The translations under genes were made by a program, and so were the position numbers. Under the pieces are notes generated by a model. That model searched no databases and was not told the origin of the DNA. It saw only the letters and a program-made list of their open reading frames with translations. From assembly GCA_001898405.1 (NCBI GenBank), contig MKTW01000017.1, positions 1 to 64,000 of the forward strand: a stretch of DNA of 64,000 bases, given 5' to 3'. This DNA comes from Sphingobacteriales bacterium 44-61. GTDB lineage: Bacteria; Bacteroidota; Bacteroidia; Chitinophagales; Chitinophagaceae. Shown in pieces: positions 1-9,547 of this stretch. Numbering within the stretch: the stretch's first letter is position 1; the number at the start of each line of letters is the position of its first letter.

Positions 1-30
1 TTCCCGTATGATTACTAAAAACAAAAAAAT

Positions 31-954
31 CTAATGCTGAGTGGGCCAGAAATAAGGGGAGCTTACACTACCATCAATAGCCCTGTAACCTCCATTTGAT
101 TCTGAAATCTCATAGGGTGATTGAAGTACCCGGTACAGGAGTGAATAAAATAAATTTGCTTCTTTCAGGTTACCTTCCACTTCGATAGCATTAAGCAATT
201 TTTGCCATCCAGCTTTGGAGGTGGACTGCACATCAGCAAAATCACGATTACTCAAAGATGCCCTTGCATATTCTACGCTTACAGACGAAAATGCAATATG
301 AAGCAAAACCGTATCATGCGGGAATTGAGTAACAACAACGTGATCCCCGTTTTCTTTCCATTCAATATTTTTATTGGCTCGCAAAGCGTAATACAGTTTG
401 TATTTACCATGGCGGCAGGTTGTCCCTGCTTCCAGCCATCCGCTGATCTCATTGCCGAAAATCTCATGCGCCTCGCTGACAAAGCCATTCATTAAAGCTG
501 ACGAGAAATCAATACCAAGCCCTTTCTTTCCTTTCGGAAAAATATATCGTTCGACTCCTTTTTTGTTATCCACTGCAAAGGAACAATCAATATCATTTGT
601 GAACTGCACATGATAATAACCCGGTTCGCCATTTTCTTTTTTCTTGTCAAGTCTGCAACTCGTGGCATCACTTCCGGTAAAAGGCGTGATTAAAATAGCG
701 CCGCCACTTCCCATACAACCAACGCCTTCCATCCGGTTATGAGTAAACCCTAAAAAATCTTTGGCTCTATATTCATAACCAGTATGTGTGCTGGGATAGG
801 TTAACGGACCGATGCTTAGCATACTGAAAGGATAGGATGCAGCAGGAGATAACTGGCCGTGATCGCCGGAAGTGCCCAGGAAGACATTAATATCTTTCTG
901 GGCAGATATATAGGACGTTATTAATAAACCAATTAAAGCCACAATAATTTTCAT
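31..954 (-). pseudogene. GH92-family alpha-mannosidase, truncated N-terminal part
   Basis: The product starts with a signal peptide (hydrophobic segment ending ITSYISAQ) and continues with the N-terminal beta-sandwich typical of GH92 alpha-1,2-mannosidases, including the stretches INVFLGTSGDHGQLSPAA and GFTHNRMEGVGC. GH92 enzymes are about 700-780 residues and act on periplasmic or surface mannosides. This frame stops after 307 residues, in the linker before the helical catalytic domain, and the last 30 bases of the window do not resume the family sequence. I therefore call a truncated gene, although a rearranged remainder could lie outside the window. Its start codon overlaps the stop of the upstream TlpA-like gene by four bases (ATGA), so it is the last gene of the SusCD operon. 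Confidence 0.75.
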
Positions 955-2360
955 TTCTCATCTTGATTATATCCATTCTCCGTAATCACCAACATTTCCA
1001 ATTGCCTTTTGCCTTCTGTTATAGAAAGTCCGTAAGGCATTAATTCGTCATTTAGCATTTCCCTGCTCTTTAGAGCCGCTGCTGAAATCTTTACATATTT
1101 GCTTTTAAGGCTTTCTTCTGTAAAATGAGTTTCATCAACAATAGGTAAAGAGCCTTCTCTGTGGGCCAGTTCCCAAAGCAAATTCCCAATGGTAATATAC
1201 CCCCCGGTTCTACCTTCGCGATAGATTGAGTCGGCGATATTAGATGACATAACTTCGAATTGCTTTGAATACTTCAAACTGCTTGTCACTGCCCACACTT
1301 TTACATTTCTTTGTTCCATTCTCCCATTTAAGCCTAAAGAATAATTGATTTCATCCACAACACGTTTGATAATATCATCCTTTGACAAACTGCTTGGAAA
1401 TATGCCATCATAACCATAAGTGTTTTTTCTCCTCCAATCAGGAGATTCTATAGTATTAGGTTTATACTTGCCTAACATCCCGTTAAACACATCATATCTC
1501 AGTTGATCCCGTACTTCGTAAATGATTTTTGAAACATCATTTCCGGGGCATAAGAGATCGTAGTACATTTTAGCAATTGGTTGATTGATCATTACGATTC
1601 GTTTTTTGCCTTGCACGTTGTATCGTACTCCGTTGCCGTTAAAATAAGAAAGTGAATATCTATTAAGACCCGGTAGATAATTTAAAAAAGTACTATAGTA
1701 CCGAACACTTGAGTCGCCATTTAAATATGGAGTGTTCATTTGATTGTACACGACAAACGGCTCATTCAGATCTAAACCACTCTTTACATCGTATTTAGTT
1801 TCCCACTGAAGACTTTTCTTTGTCAGCGCTTCACGGATATATTCAGGCTTTAAATAATCTTGGCTAGTAATAGCTAGCACAGTTCCGTCTTTACCGATCC
1901 ATACCATGTGCGGATACAATCTGTGGGGAAAATAATCAGACAGAGTAGTGTCGCCCCAATCAACTATTTGATGAAGTTGTTTACCTCGTTTATCATTGTG
2001 TAGATAAAATACGATCTGTCTTTTTCTTTCAGCTAGGGAAGGACCTTCATCACCCCAGGCATGTTTTGACATACAGTATATAGAGGCAATTTTATCCTTA
2101 AATTCATTTCGCATTAACGAATCCAATTCCAAAGCACCCTTAATACACGGAGGGCATCCTCCCAAGCCCCCAAAATCGAGTATTACCAATTTACCTTTAA
2201 AGTCAGATAGCCTTACAGGTAATTTGTTAGTGTTAGAAATATGCTGAAACAAAAAATCAGGGCATTTATCTCCAACTTGTAGTGGTTTAATTCGATTTTG
2301 CGCTTTTAAAGTCAAACACGATACAATTCCGACAACTATGAAAATAGTCCTTTTCATCAT
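951..2360 (-). CDS. TlpA/AhpC-TSA-like thioredoxin-fold protein of a SusCD locus
   Basis: A 469-residue exported protein: signal peptide (MMKRTIFIVVGIVSCLTLKAQ) followed by a redoxin domain beginning at VGDKCPDF, with the probable active-site motif GGCPPCIKG near residues 67-75. TlpA-type proteins in Bacteroidota usually read WxxWCxPC; here the tryptophans are replaced by glycines (DFGGLGGCPPC), so the redox chemistry may differ. The C-terminal 300 residues are not recognisable as a known domain. Proteins of this type commonly follow SusC/SusD pairs in Chitinophagaceae. It lies 40 bases downstream of the SusD gene on the same strand and overlaps the GH92 start, which supports one operon. The exact substrate is unknown. 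Confidence 0.75.
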   Translation of the reverse strand: MMKRTIFIVVGIVSCLTLKAQNRIKPLQVGDKCPDFLFQHISNTNKLPVRLSDFKGKLVILDFGGLGGCPPCIKGALELDSLMRNEFKDKIASIYCMSKHAWGDEGPSLAERKRQIVFYLHNDKRGKQLHQIVDWGDTTLSDYFPHRLYPHMVWIGKDGTVLAITSQDYLKPEYIREALTKKSLQWETKYDVKSGLDLNEPFVVYNQMNTPYLNGDSSVRYYSTFLNYLPGLNRYSLSYFNGNGVRYNVQGKKRIVMINQPIAKMYYDLLCPGNDVSKIIYEVRDQLRYDVFNGMLGKYKPNTIESPDWRRKNTYGYDGIFPSSLSKDDIIKRVVDEINYSLGLNGRMEQRNVKVWAVTSSLKYSKQFEVMSSNIADSIYREGRTGGYITIGNLLWELAHREGSLPIVDETHFTEESLKSKYVKISAAALKSREMLNDELMPYGLSITEGKRQLEMLVITENGYNQDEK

Positions 2361-2400
2361 GGTATTACTGTTCTTGGTATTTTTAATAATCTATTTCTCC

Positions 2401-3810
2401 CTATCTTTTATTTTGTTCAATGCCTGAATACTGAATTACACTCACCGGTATTAGCAAAGCGTAGCGAAGATCATTAGGAGGTAAAGTATACAAAATGCCG
2501 TGTTGCATACGGCTGATAGTCTCAGCATAGTTTGGATCAAGATTCAATCGTCTTAGATCGTACCATCGCATATTATGCCGTTGTGCAAGTTCCTTTCTTC
2601 TCTCATGCAATATTAAACTTAAGGCAGTTGATGCGTCAGCTGCAGTAAGGTCGGTAAATGTATTATTATAACGTTTCCGCAATAGTGTATTCAAGTCATT
2701 CATTGCATCAGTAGCATGACCTAAACGTGCAGCGCATTCCGCTCGAATTAAATAAATTTCGTCTGTTGCTACTCCAGCAAAAGGCTGTGCCGCAGATTGA
2801 AGGTACCCACCTCGGAAACCATAGGTATTAGGCTTCCCGTCATTTCTTTTAAAAAAGTATAAGAACTTTCTCAGATCATTAGCAGCGTAGGATGCGTAAA
2901 GTACCGTGTCACAAATGCCGTTAGTGGATGAGAAATATGCGGCTCTCGAGGAACATTTCGCCCAAAACAAAACTTCAGGATTATACTGAGTAATGCTCGC
3001 CGCAAAATCCGGTATTGGATTGGCGGTTGACGAGGGGCTTGGCAAGCTAATTTGATTAAAGTCCAACAAAGTATTATTCATCCGTAATGCTGAATCAGCG
3101 AAATCATACGCATTCTGATAATCATTCATTGACAAATATACCCTTGCGAGCATACCGAGAGCAGCCGGCTTTATTGGTCTCGTTTGAAAGTTTGCTGAGA
3201 TGGGAAGTAAGCTTGCTGCCTCCTTAAGATCATCTATTATTTTTTGATAAGTGTCTTTTAATGTCGGTCTGATGGTTGGCTCGTTAATATCAGAAGTCGC
3301 TTTGTAGGGAATTCCTAATTCTTGATTAGCAGTTGAAGTTTGATAGGGAAGGCTGTAAACTAAAGCCAGTTGATAATGTACATATGCTCTAAAGAAAAAA
3401 GCTCCACCTTTGGCAAGATTATAGGCATCAATCTCATTTGCCTTTGGCGAAATTTTGTTTAGTGTCTCCAAGGCTACGTTAGCAGTAACTATAGCAGCAT
3501 AACAAGATTTCCATGTATTGTCATCACCTAAAACGTTCGGATCCCAAGTCATCTCAGCCATTATATTAGGCTTCAATCTGTCAAAATAAGTATCAAGTAT
3601 AAAGTACTCATCTGACATTAAAGAACCATCATCTATATTGGGGTAGATATTCATATTTGAATTTCCATCCAGTATGGCTTGAGCGTCCTGAATGGTAGTC
3701 GGTATTGTGCGGCTTTTATCAGACTGTTCATCCAAAAACTTCTTGCATGACATTAATGATAAAAGGAACAGCACAGAAAAAACATAAATACTGTATTTAA
3801 TATTTTTCAT
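2401..3810 (-). CDS. SusD/RagB family nutrient-binding outer-membrane lipoprotein
   Basis: The chosen start (MKNIKYSIYVFSVLF) directly precedes a lipoprotein signal ending in LSLMSCKK, with the lipidated Cys at residue 22. A longer in-frame start at 3837 would add nine residues and is less likely. The SusD fold is shown by the N-terminal helical repeats (FFRAYVHYQLALVYSLPY), the TPR-like segment (KPAALGMLARVYLSMNDYQNAYDFADSAL) and the family C-terminal signature DEIYLIRAECAARLGH...LILHERRKELAQRHNMRWYDLRRL. SusD proteins sit on the cell surface as a lid over the SusC pore and bind glycans or peptides. The length of about 470 residues is normal, and the gene is 11-40 bases from its SusC partner. 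Confidence 0.95.
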   Translation of the reverse strand: MKNIKYSIYVFSVLFLLSLMSCKKFLDEQSDKSRTIPTTIQDAQAILDGNSNMNIYPNIDDGSLMSDEYFILDTYFDRLKPNIMAEMTWDPNVLGDDNTWKSCYAAIVTANVALETLNKISPKANEIDAYNLAKGGAFFFRAYVHYQLALVYSLPYQTSTANQELGIPYKATSDINEPTIRPTLKDTYQKIIDDLKEAASLLPISANFQTRPIKPAALGMLARVYLSMNDYQNAYDFADSALRMNNTLLDFNQISLPSPSSTANPIPDFAASITQYNPEVLFWAKCSSRAAYFSSTNGICDTVLYASYAANDLRKFLYFFKRNDGKPNTYGFRGGYLQSAAQPFAGVATDEIYLIRAECAARLGHATDAMNDLNTLLRKRYNNTFTDLTAADASTALSLILHERRKELAQRHNMRWYDLRRLNLDPNYAETISRMQHGILYTLPPNDLRYALLIPVSVIQYSGIEQNKR

Positions 3811-3848
3811 ATTGTAAACTTTTAATTTGTGAGTCATTGTTTTCTATA

Positions 3849-6800
3849 TTAAAACTTCGACCGAATTCCAAATGAAATTTGTGTTGGTACTGGCCATGAA
3901 CTACCGGCATCAGGATCGATTCCTTCCTTATTCGCCTTCCATAACAAACCTAAATGCTGGGCATATACATATACAGAGAGATTTTTGACGGCATATTTTT
4001 TTGAAATACGTAGCCTTTGAACATCATAGGATAATTTCATATCCTCTAATCTTATAAGGTCACCTTTCAAAATTGTTGCATCTGATTGCTGATAAAACCT
4101 GTCTCTATTTGAATTTGCAGGGTAGATCATTGAAGGAATGGTAGTAATTTTCTCATCCCCTGGATTTTGCCAGCGGTTGATAAAATCACTGTTTTGCGCC
4201 CAGCTGTTAAATAAATCGGTATAACTAATGGTTGATTTTCGAAAATTATAGTTGAACTTACCGGATATTCCAAGACTTAATGAGAGATGCCCAATGGTGA
4301 AAGTGTTATAAAAACTACCAAAAAATGGCGGTCTGCCTGTCCCTTGCTCAACTAATTCGTCAAAGCTATTCGGGCTAACTAAACTTTGATAGTTTTTACT
4401 AATTTGCTTATTTGCATCCCATCCAAGTGGATCGCCGTTGGTAGGATCTAAGCCAGCAAAGCGATAGCTGATAATGGCATATGGATCATGTCCTTCTATT
4501 GGTACCAATCCACCGCTATTAATATAACCGGATGGAGAATACTTTAAAAGATATTTTGTCACCCGATTCTTTATGTAACTCATATTCAGGGTAGAGGTCC
4601 ACTGAAATTTCGAGTGCTGCCCAACGTTAAAAGTTAATTGCAAGTCCGCTCCATGCCCGACCATATTCGCTGTGTTTTTTGTTAGTAGAGCGAATCCTGA
4701 TGTCGGATCAACGGGGGCTGAACTAAGTAAGTCAATGCTTTTTTTGTGGAAAACCTCCAGACTGCCTGATATGATATTGTTTTTCGTTGAAAAATCTAGA
4801 CCAACGTTTAATTGTCCAACCTTTTCCCACCGAAGATCGGGATTGGATGGAAATGGAACATATGCGAAAGGTAATCCTGTATAATTTGCCGTTCCTTGAT
4901 AAGATATTATAGATAAAGCAGACAGTTGATTACTTGAATTACCTTGGTAACCATAAGTAGCGCGGAGTGAAAGCGTAGGAAACGCTTTTGACTTATAAAA
5001 AGATTCCTTAGAAAGCAGCCATTTTATCCCACTTGACCAAAGGGGAATGCCCCTGTTATTGGTGTTTGCACCGAATATATTCGATTCATCTTTTCGGATG
5101 CTCGCAGAAATGAAATATTTATCCAAATAGCTATAACCAAAGTTCGAACCAAAAGAAACAGTCCTATTAATGGTTTCAGTAAAGCCTCCCCCACCAGAAA
5201 GCACACCGTAGCCAAGCCCATCAAACAAAGGGTATCCCGTTGTATAACTAACTGGCACGGTAGTTAAATTACTCTCGTTATATCCATACAGTGTAGCCAT
5301 ATAAGTAGCAGCCTGTTTGGTTTGATTGATATCAATAAATCCAATTGCTGTCAATTGATGCTTTTCTCTCCAGCGTTTATTAAAATTGATTTGTGGTCTT
5401 ATTTGGTCGGCTGAAACAGTACTGAATCCTCCATTTACTATGCCTCCCTGTGGAACAATCGAGTAATATCCTCCTTGACCATCAGGTTGAGCAAATTGGT
5501 TACTTAGGTTTCTTACATAATAAGAATTGGCAGACTGAATGGTTTTATTGGGGTTATCTTCCCAAGTATGCTGATAACTTAATCCAGCAGTAAAATATTT
5601 ATTCAATTCGTAGTTCAACCCTAAATTAAATCGCAGGTCGTTTGTTTGATTTCTTAAGGAGCTTCCAGAACGAGCCTCTTCAAGTGGACTGTAATTCCAG
5701 TCCGATAGTTTACCATTTCCGGCAGTGTCTTTAAAATATTGGGCATAATCACGGGGCAAAACCAAGGGATTACCCTGGTTATCGGCAAGCATGGCGTAAG
5801 GATAGTAAGTACCTTTCCCGCCGCCAGGTGTGAATGGTACAGAGGCATTCGACGAATTATCCGCATGTCCATAATCTAATCCTATTTGAATATTTAGTCC
5901 CTTTAACGGCTTTAGGTTTACTATGGAGTGAATGGTTTCGCGGGATAAATTTGTCATCTGAACGCCACCTTGATCTTGGTTTTTATCAAACCCTGCAGAA
6001 ATAAAGTAGTTGATTGTTTGACTTCCGCCTGAAAGAGAAAGATCATAGTGCTGATTAATCGGAACACTGTACAAGTATTTTTTTATTTGTGCCCTATTAT
6101 CCAGATTCCGGTAAGCATCAATTTTTTGTTTCGCGGCGGCAGCATCAATTAATCCATTTCGTTGATCGGCTAATATCTGTACGACAGGGGAAATAACTCT
6201 GTAATCGTATGAAGTCAGATCGCTATTATAAAACCCTTGAGCAAATAAAAATTGCTCGACGTTAATAAAGTCATTGGAGTTAATAAAATTTCTTGAGGCA
6301 AAAATATCAGGCTTTGCGCCAATAGTCGTATTTGCATTCAGCGAAAGAGATAATGGTTGGTTGTATTTTCCTTTCTTGGTGGTTAATACGATAACCCCGT
6401 TGCCAGCTTGTGAACCCCAGATAGAGGCAGCAGCAGCGTCTTTAAGTATGGTTACTGATTCTATATCATCAGGGTTGATAGCATTAATGTCACCTTTAAA
6501 TGGAAAATTATCAACGACAATTAAAGGTTGAGAGGACAAGGTAAGGCTGTTGGTGCCCCTTATGAATATTCCTCCAGATGCATTTTTGTTAAAATAAGCG
6601 CCGTTTGCGAGCCCCTCCAACCTGCTTATTATGTCGGTTGAAACTCCTCTATTATATGTTTTGTTGTCAATAAAATCAAAGCTACCTGTAGCTCTTTCCT
6701 TCGGTATCTCCTGATAGCCCGTGCTATATTTTACTGTTACTTCCTCGCCTTCGGCAACTTTAATTTTTGCAGAAAGCGTAGCAAGGTCAGTTCGGTTATT

Positions 6801-7391
6801 CACCTTTACTTCAAAGCTTACAATGTTCACTGCGCTGATAACAAGGGTGGCATTGTTATCTACACCTTTCAAGGTAAACTCACCGTTGGCATCTGTACTC
6901 GTTCCTTTATTTTTATTTCCTTTCACTTGTACGCTGGCGCCGACTACCGGCTCACCTGTCTCATCTACAACCTTGCCGTGTACATCAATAGGTGGAGGCG
7001 GTGAATCGGCATCAACATTTTCCGGGTCATCCTTGCCTTTTATTACGATAAAGCCCTGGAAGATCTTATAGGTCAGGGGCTGATCCTTGAAACACAGGTC
7101 AAGCGCCTGCTGAAGGGGGACATCCTTGACAGAAAGGGAAACCGGTGAAGCATTTTGCAAGAGATCGGCTTTGTAAACAAAACCATATCCCGTTTGCCGT
7201 TTTACTTCGGCAAACACCTTCTCCAGTGGCACATCCTTCAATGTGAGTGTCACATGTTGGGAATGGCCCTTGGCGCTTGCCGCCAGGCAAGCCGTGAGTA
7301 AGAGGATAGCTGTGAGTTTCATAATCCGCAGCAGTTTTTTGGTTGGTGTGCCCGCCAATAATGACCGGGCGCCCCAAAGTGCATTTTGCAT
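3849..7391 (-). CDS. SusC/RagA family TonB-dependent outer-membrane transporter with STN domain
   Basis: A 1180-residue transporter. After a signal sequence (around KLTAILLLTACLAASAKG) there is an STN domain (about residues 45-115), a carboxypeptidase-regulatory-like domain (about 136-215, VHGKVVDETGEPVVGASV), a plug domain containing IESVTILKDAAAASIWGSQAGNGVI, and a 22-strand barrel ending in the aromatic terminus SFGIRSKF. The STN domain is the part that signals to a FecR anti-sigma factor, and a FecR/ECF sigma pair is encoded immediately upstream on the same strand, so the locus is probably auto-regulated by substrate import. The partner SusD follows directly. The mannosidase fragment downstream hints at a mannose-containing substrate, but this is only inference. 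Confidence 0.96.
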   Translation of the reverse strand: MQNALWGARSLLAGTPTKKLLRIMKLTAILLLTACLAASAKGHSQHVTLTLKDVPLEKVFAEVKRQTGYGFVYKADLLQNASPVSLSVKDVPLQQALDLCFKDQPLTYKIFQGFIVIKGKDDPENVDADSPPPPIDVHGKVVDETGEPVVGASVQVKGNKNKGTSTDANGEFTLKGVDNNATLVISAVNIVSFEVKVNNRTDLATLSAKIKVAEGEEVTVKYSTGYQEIPKERATGSFDFIDNKTYNRGVSTDIISRLEGLANGAYFNKNASGGIFIRGTNSLTLSSQPLIVVDNFPFKGDINAINPDDIESVTILKDAAAASIWGSQAGNGVIVLTTKKGKYNQPLSLSLNANTTIGAKPDIFASRNFINSNDFINVEQFLFAQGFYNSDLTSYDYRVISPVVQILADQRNGLIDAAAAKQKIDAYRNLDNRAQIKKYLYSVPINQHYDLSLSGGSQTINYFISAGFDKNQDQGGVQMTNLSRETIHSIVNLKPLKGLNIQIGLDYGHADNSSNASVPFTPGGGKGTYYPYAMLADNQGNPLVLPRDYAQYFKDTAGNGKLSDWNYSPLEEARSGSSLRNQTNDLRFNLGLNYELNKYFTAGLSYQHTWEDNPNKTIQSANSYYVRNLSNQFAQPDGQGGYYSIVPQGGIVNGGFSTVSADQIRPQINFNKRWREKHQLTAIGFIDINQTKQAATYMATLYGYNESNLTTVPVSYTTGYPLFDGLGYGVLSGGGGFTETINRTVSFGSNFGYSYLDKYFISASIRKDESNIFGANTNNRGIPLWSSGIKWLLSKESFYKSKAFPTLSLRATYGYQGNSSNQLSALSIISYQGTANYTGLPFAYVPFPSNPDLRWEKVGQLNVGLDFSTKNNIISGSLEVFHKKSIDLLSSAPVDPTSGFALLTKNTANMVGHGADLQLTFNVGQHSKFQWTSTLNMSYIKNRVTKYLLKYSPSGYINSGGLVPIEGHDPYAIISYRFAGLDPTNGDPLGWDANKQISKNYQSLVSPNSFDELVEQGTGRPPFFGSFYNTFTIGHLSLSLGISGKFNYNFRKSTISYTDLFNSWAQNSDFINRWQNPGDEKITTIPSMIYPANSNRDRFYQQSDATILKGDLIRLEDMKLSYDVQRLRISKKYAVKNLSVYVYAQHLGLLWKANKEGIDPDAGSSWPVPTQISFGIRSKF

Positions 7392-7465
7392 AACTTTGTT
7401 TGTTTGGGTTGATGAAATAATAAGCAGTCTCCAAATTGTTTATATGGGGTCAACTCAAACGACTC

Positions 7466-7498
7466 GTCCCGCCTTCCTAGCCGTTGGCGGGATTTTTA
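7466..7498 (+). terminator. GC-rich hairpin between SusC and FecR genes
   Basis: TCCCGCC and GGCGGGA form a hairpin around a 12-base loop, followed on the plus strand by ATTTTTATTT. It lies between the fecR and susC genes, which are both on the minus strand, so on the coding strand the T-run precedes the hairpin. It may attenuate antisense transcription or simply mark the boundary of the sigma/FecR transcript. Confidence 0.4.
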
Positions 7499-7522
7499 TT
7501 TGGGCTGACAAAGAACTTTTGG

Positions 7523-8662
7523 TTAGGGTCGGACCGTGATCTTTTTGCCTTCAATGGTAAAATGCGCTCCTGTATATTCCAGCCCTTTCAACACTTCCGA
7601 GACATTCACTTTTCTCGGAACGTCCACGTTGTATAACTGTACCGGAATGTTGCCTTCATAGTTGACGTCTACATCATACCACCGGCCGATTTCCCGCATG
7701 ACTATTTTCAGATCGGTACGGCTGAACTTGAACTGCCCGTTTTTCCAGGCCATCACCTGTTCCAGGTCGGCATCATTGACCACCGTTATAGTATTGGTAA
7801 TTTGCGCTTGTTGCCCGGGCTTCAATATTCGATTATTATTTCCCTGTATCACTTTTACGGAACCTTCCAGTAGCGTCACGTTAATGCTCGCTTCATCATC
7901 GTAAGCATTGACATTAAAATGCGTACCCAATACCTGTATGGCGGTTCCACCTTTGCTGACGATAAAAGGTTTGCTGGCGTCATGCGCCACTTCAAAATAG
8001 GCTTCCCCCGTGATGGATACCTTTCTTTCCGTGCCGGTAAAGGAAAGCGGATAGGTAATGGAAGAACCGGCATTCAGCCAGAAATGCGTGCCGTCCGCAA
8101 GCGTCATGTCAATCACCTTGCTTCCCCTGGGATTGTTGACAGTGTTATAAGCTACCTCGCTGGTATGGCCGCTATAAACAAGCTGGCCGTCGGCGGTTTT
8201 GATAAGCGCCACATTTTTTTGTGTCAATTGAGTAAGGCTGTCCACCGAAATCCGTTGGCCATTCGTCAGCGTAATGGTAGCCTTGGTCACCCGGGGAGCT
8301 TCCACATCTTTGGCGACAGGCGCCTGCACCAGTTCCTTTGGTGGACGATTCGTATTGGAAAAGAAGAAGTAGTACCCCAATCCGAACAGTAGTACAATAG
8401 AAGCGGCTGCTACCGCAACCTTTATCCGCCTGCGCAAGGAAATTACCCGACCCGGAAGAATGGTCCGGAGGGATTGGTCGGCGCTTCCCGGCAATGGGTC
8501 AGCGGGATCTTTGAGCGATTCCCAATAACGGGCTTCCAGTGCGGCAATAGCATCATCGTAGGCAGGATCAACCGCATAGGCAGCCAGTTCCAGTTCCTCC
8601 TGCGAGGTGATGGTACCGGTGGTATAGCGGTCAAATAAATAGTATAGGCGGGACTGTTCCAT
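7523..8662 (-). CDS. FecR-family anti-sigma factor
   Basis: A 379-residue inner-membrane regulator. The N-terminal cytosolic segment (LYYLFDRYTTGTITSQEELEL) is the anti-sigma helical region. One membrane segment follows at about residues 83-102 (VAVAAASIVLLFGLGYYFFF), then the FecR periplasmic beta-helix domain (DGTHFWLNAGSSITYPLSF...GEAYFEVAHDASKPFIV) and a C-terminal STN-like DUF4974 region (GRWYDVDVNYEG). It lies between the ECF sigma gene and the STN-containing SusC gene, the standard three-part trans-envelope signalling set: SusC senses the substrate, FecR transmits, and the sigma factor activates the locus. Confidence 0.93.
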   Translation of the reverse strand: MEQSRLYYLFDRYTTGTITSQEELELAAYAVDPAYDDAIAALEARYWESLKDPADPLPGSADQSLRTILPGRVISLRRRIKVAVAAASIVLLFGLGYYFFFSNTNRPPKELVQAPVAKDVEAPRVTKATITLTNGQRISVDSLTQLTQKNVALIKTADGQLVYSGHTSEVAYNTVNNPRGSKVIDMTLADGTHFWLNAGSSITYPLSFTGTERKVSITGEAYFEVAHDASKPFIVSKGGTAIQVLGTHFNVNAYDDEASINVTLLEGSVKVIQGNNNRILKPGQQAQITNTITVVNDADLEQVMAWKNGQFKFSRTDLKIVMREIGRWYDVDVNYEGNIPVQLYNVDVPRKVNVSEVLKGLEYTGAHFTIEGKKITVRP

Positions 8663-8747
8663 GAGAATAAATTCAATAAAAAATAAGGCTTACCCAGAGA
8701 TAGAGTGCCGAGCGAGGCGGTACAACCAGAAAAAAGGCGGTTTTTTT

Positions 8748-9341
8748 TTAGCTAAGGCCGTGAAGTACAAAAAGAGCCACCGCCCAGGCGCCATAAAAGG
8801 CCCCGATTTCCCCCCGCAGGATGTGCAGGGCCTCGGTGATATGGTTGCTGACCGTTCGGGTCGTAATGCCCAGTTTTTCGGCGATTTGGGCATGGGAAAG
8901 CCCCGTTTCCCGGCTGAGCAGGAAGACTTTACGTTGCTGGGGGGTCAGCTTGCCCAAACTCTCTTTCAGGAACGCCTGTACCGCCTGCAGGGTCAGGGTT
9001 TCCTGTTGTTTGTCCCCGCCATATTCCTCCCGGTGCAATTCGGCCAAAATGAGTTTTTCTTTGGCCCGTCGCTGAAACTGGTCGTGGGCCGCGTACCGGA
9101 CGGCCTGGAAGAGGTAGCCGCTGAGATTCCGCACCTCCGGGAGCTGCGCTCGGTTTTTCCAGATATTCAGGAATACGTCGTGCACAATGTCTTCGGCAGC
9201 CGTTGCCGACCGGGAAAGACCTAATACAAAAGCAATTAGGCGCGGCCGGTAGTGATAAAACAATTGTCGGAAAGCGGGTTCACTGCCGGCAGCCACCTGC
9301 CGCAAGACTTCCTGTTCATCGTATGGATGCAAACCTTGCAC
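8748..9341 (-). CDS. ECF RNA polymerase sigma factor (FecI-like) of the SusCD locus
   Basis: A 197-residue sigma-70 family protein. Region 2 spans about residues 22-90 (FRQLFYHYRPRLIAFVLGLSRS...DIVHDVFLNIWKNR) and region 4 about 125-175 (LTPQQRKVFLLSRETGLSHAQIAEKLGITTRTVSNH). The chosen start is GTG, as no ATG is available before the first conserved helix. The C-terminus ends in a hydrophobic tail (WAVALFVLHGL), seen in many Bacteroidota FecI-type factors. It is the first gene of the minus-strand cluster, 86 bases before fecR. The divergent Shedu gene starts about 200 bases away. Confidence 0.92.
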   Translation of the reverse strand: MQGLHPYDEQEVLRQVAAGSEPAFRQLFYHYRPRLIAFVLGLSRSATAAEDIVHDVFLNIWKNRAQLPEVRNLSGYLFQAVRYAAHDQFQRRAKEKLILAELHREEYGGDKQQETLTLQAVQAFLKESLGKLTPQQRKVFLLSRETGLSHAQIAEKLGITTRTVSNHITEALHILRGEIGAFYGAWAVALFVLHGLS

Positions 9342-9547
9342 TGGCTAAAAATAAGGAAAACCCTTTATTTGTGCAGACAACCGCCGGGGAGCATAAGTTG
9401 CACGTATTGGTATAAAGAGTAGAAATACAGGAAACTATAGAGGCTTGTATAGTTTTGATAAACTCCCACCTCTGACCGAATATCCTTTATCGTCCTTGAT
9501 TAAATAGCAATAACTTTATATGTATTAGAGAAATAAAAACCTTACTT

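Noticed and set aside
8661-9224. 187-codon frame antisense to the ECF sigma gene
   Set aside because: The minus-strand sigma factor is certain; the antisense frame follows from GC-rich codons.
3849-9341. assignment of the uptake locus to a defined sugar
   Set aside because: Only a broken mannosidase fragment indicates substrate; SusC/SusD sequence alone does not decide it.
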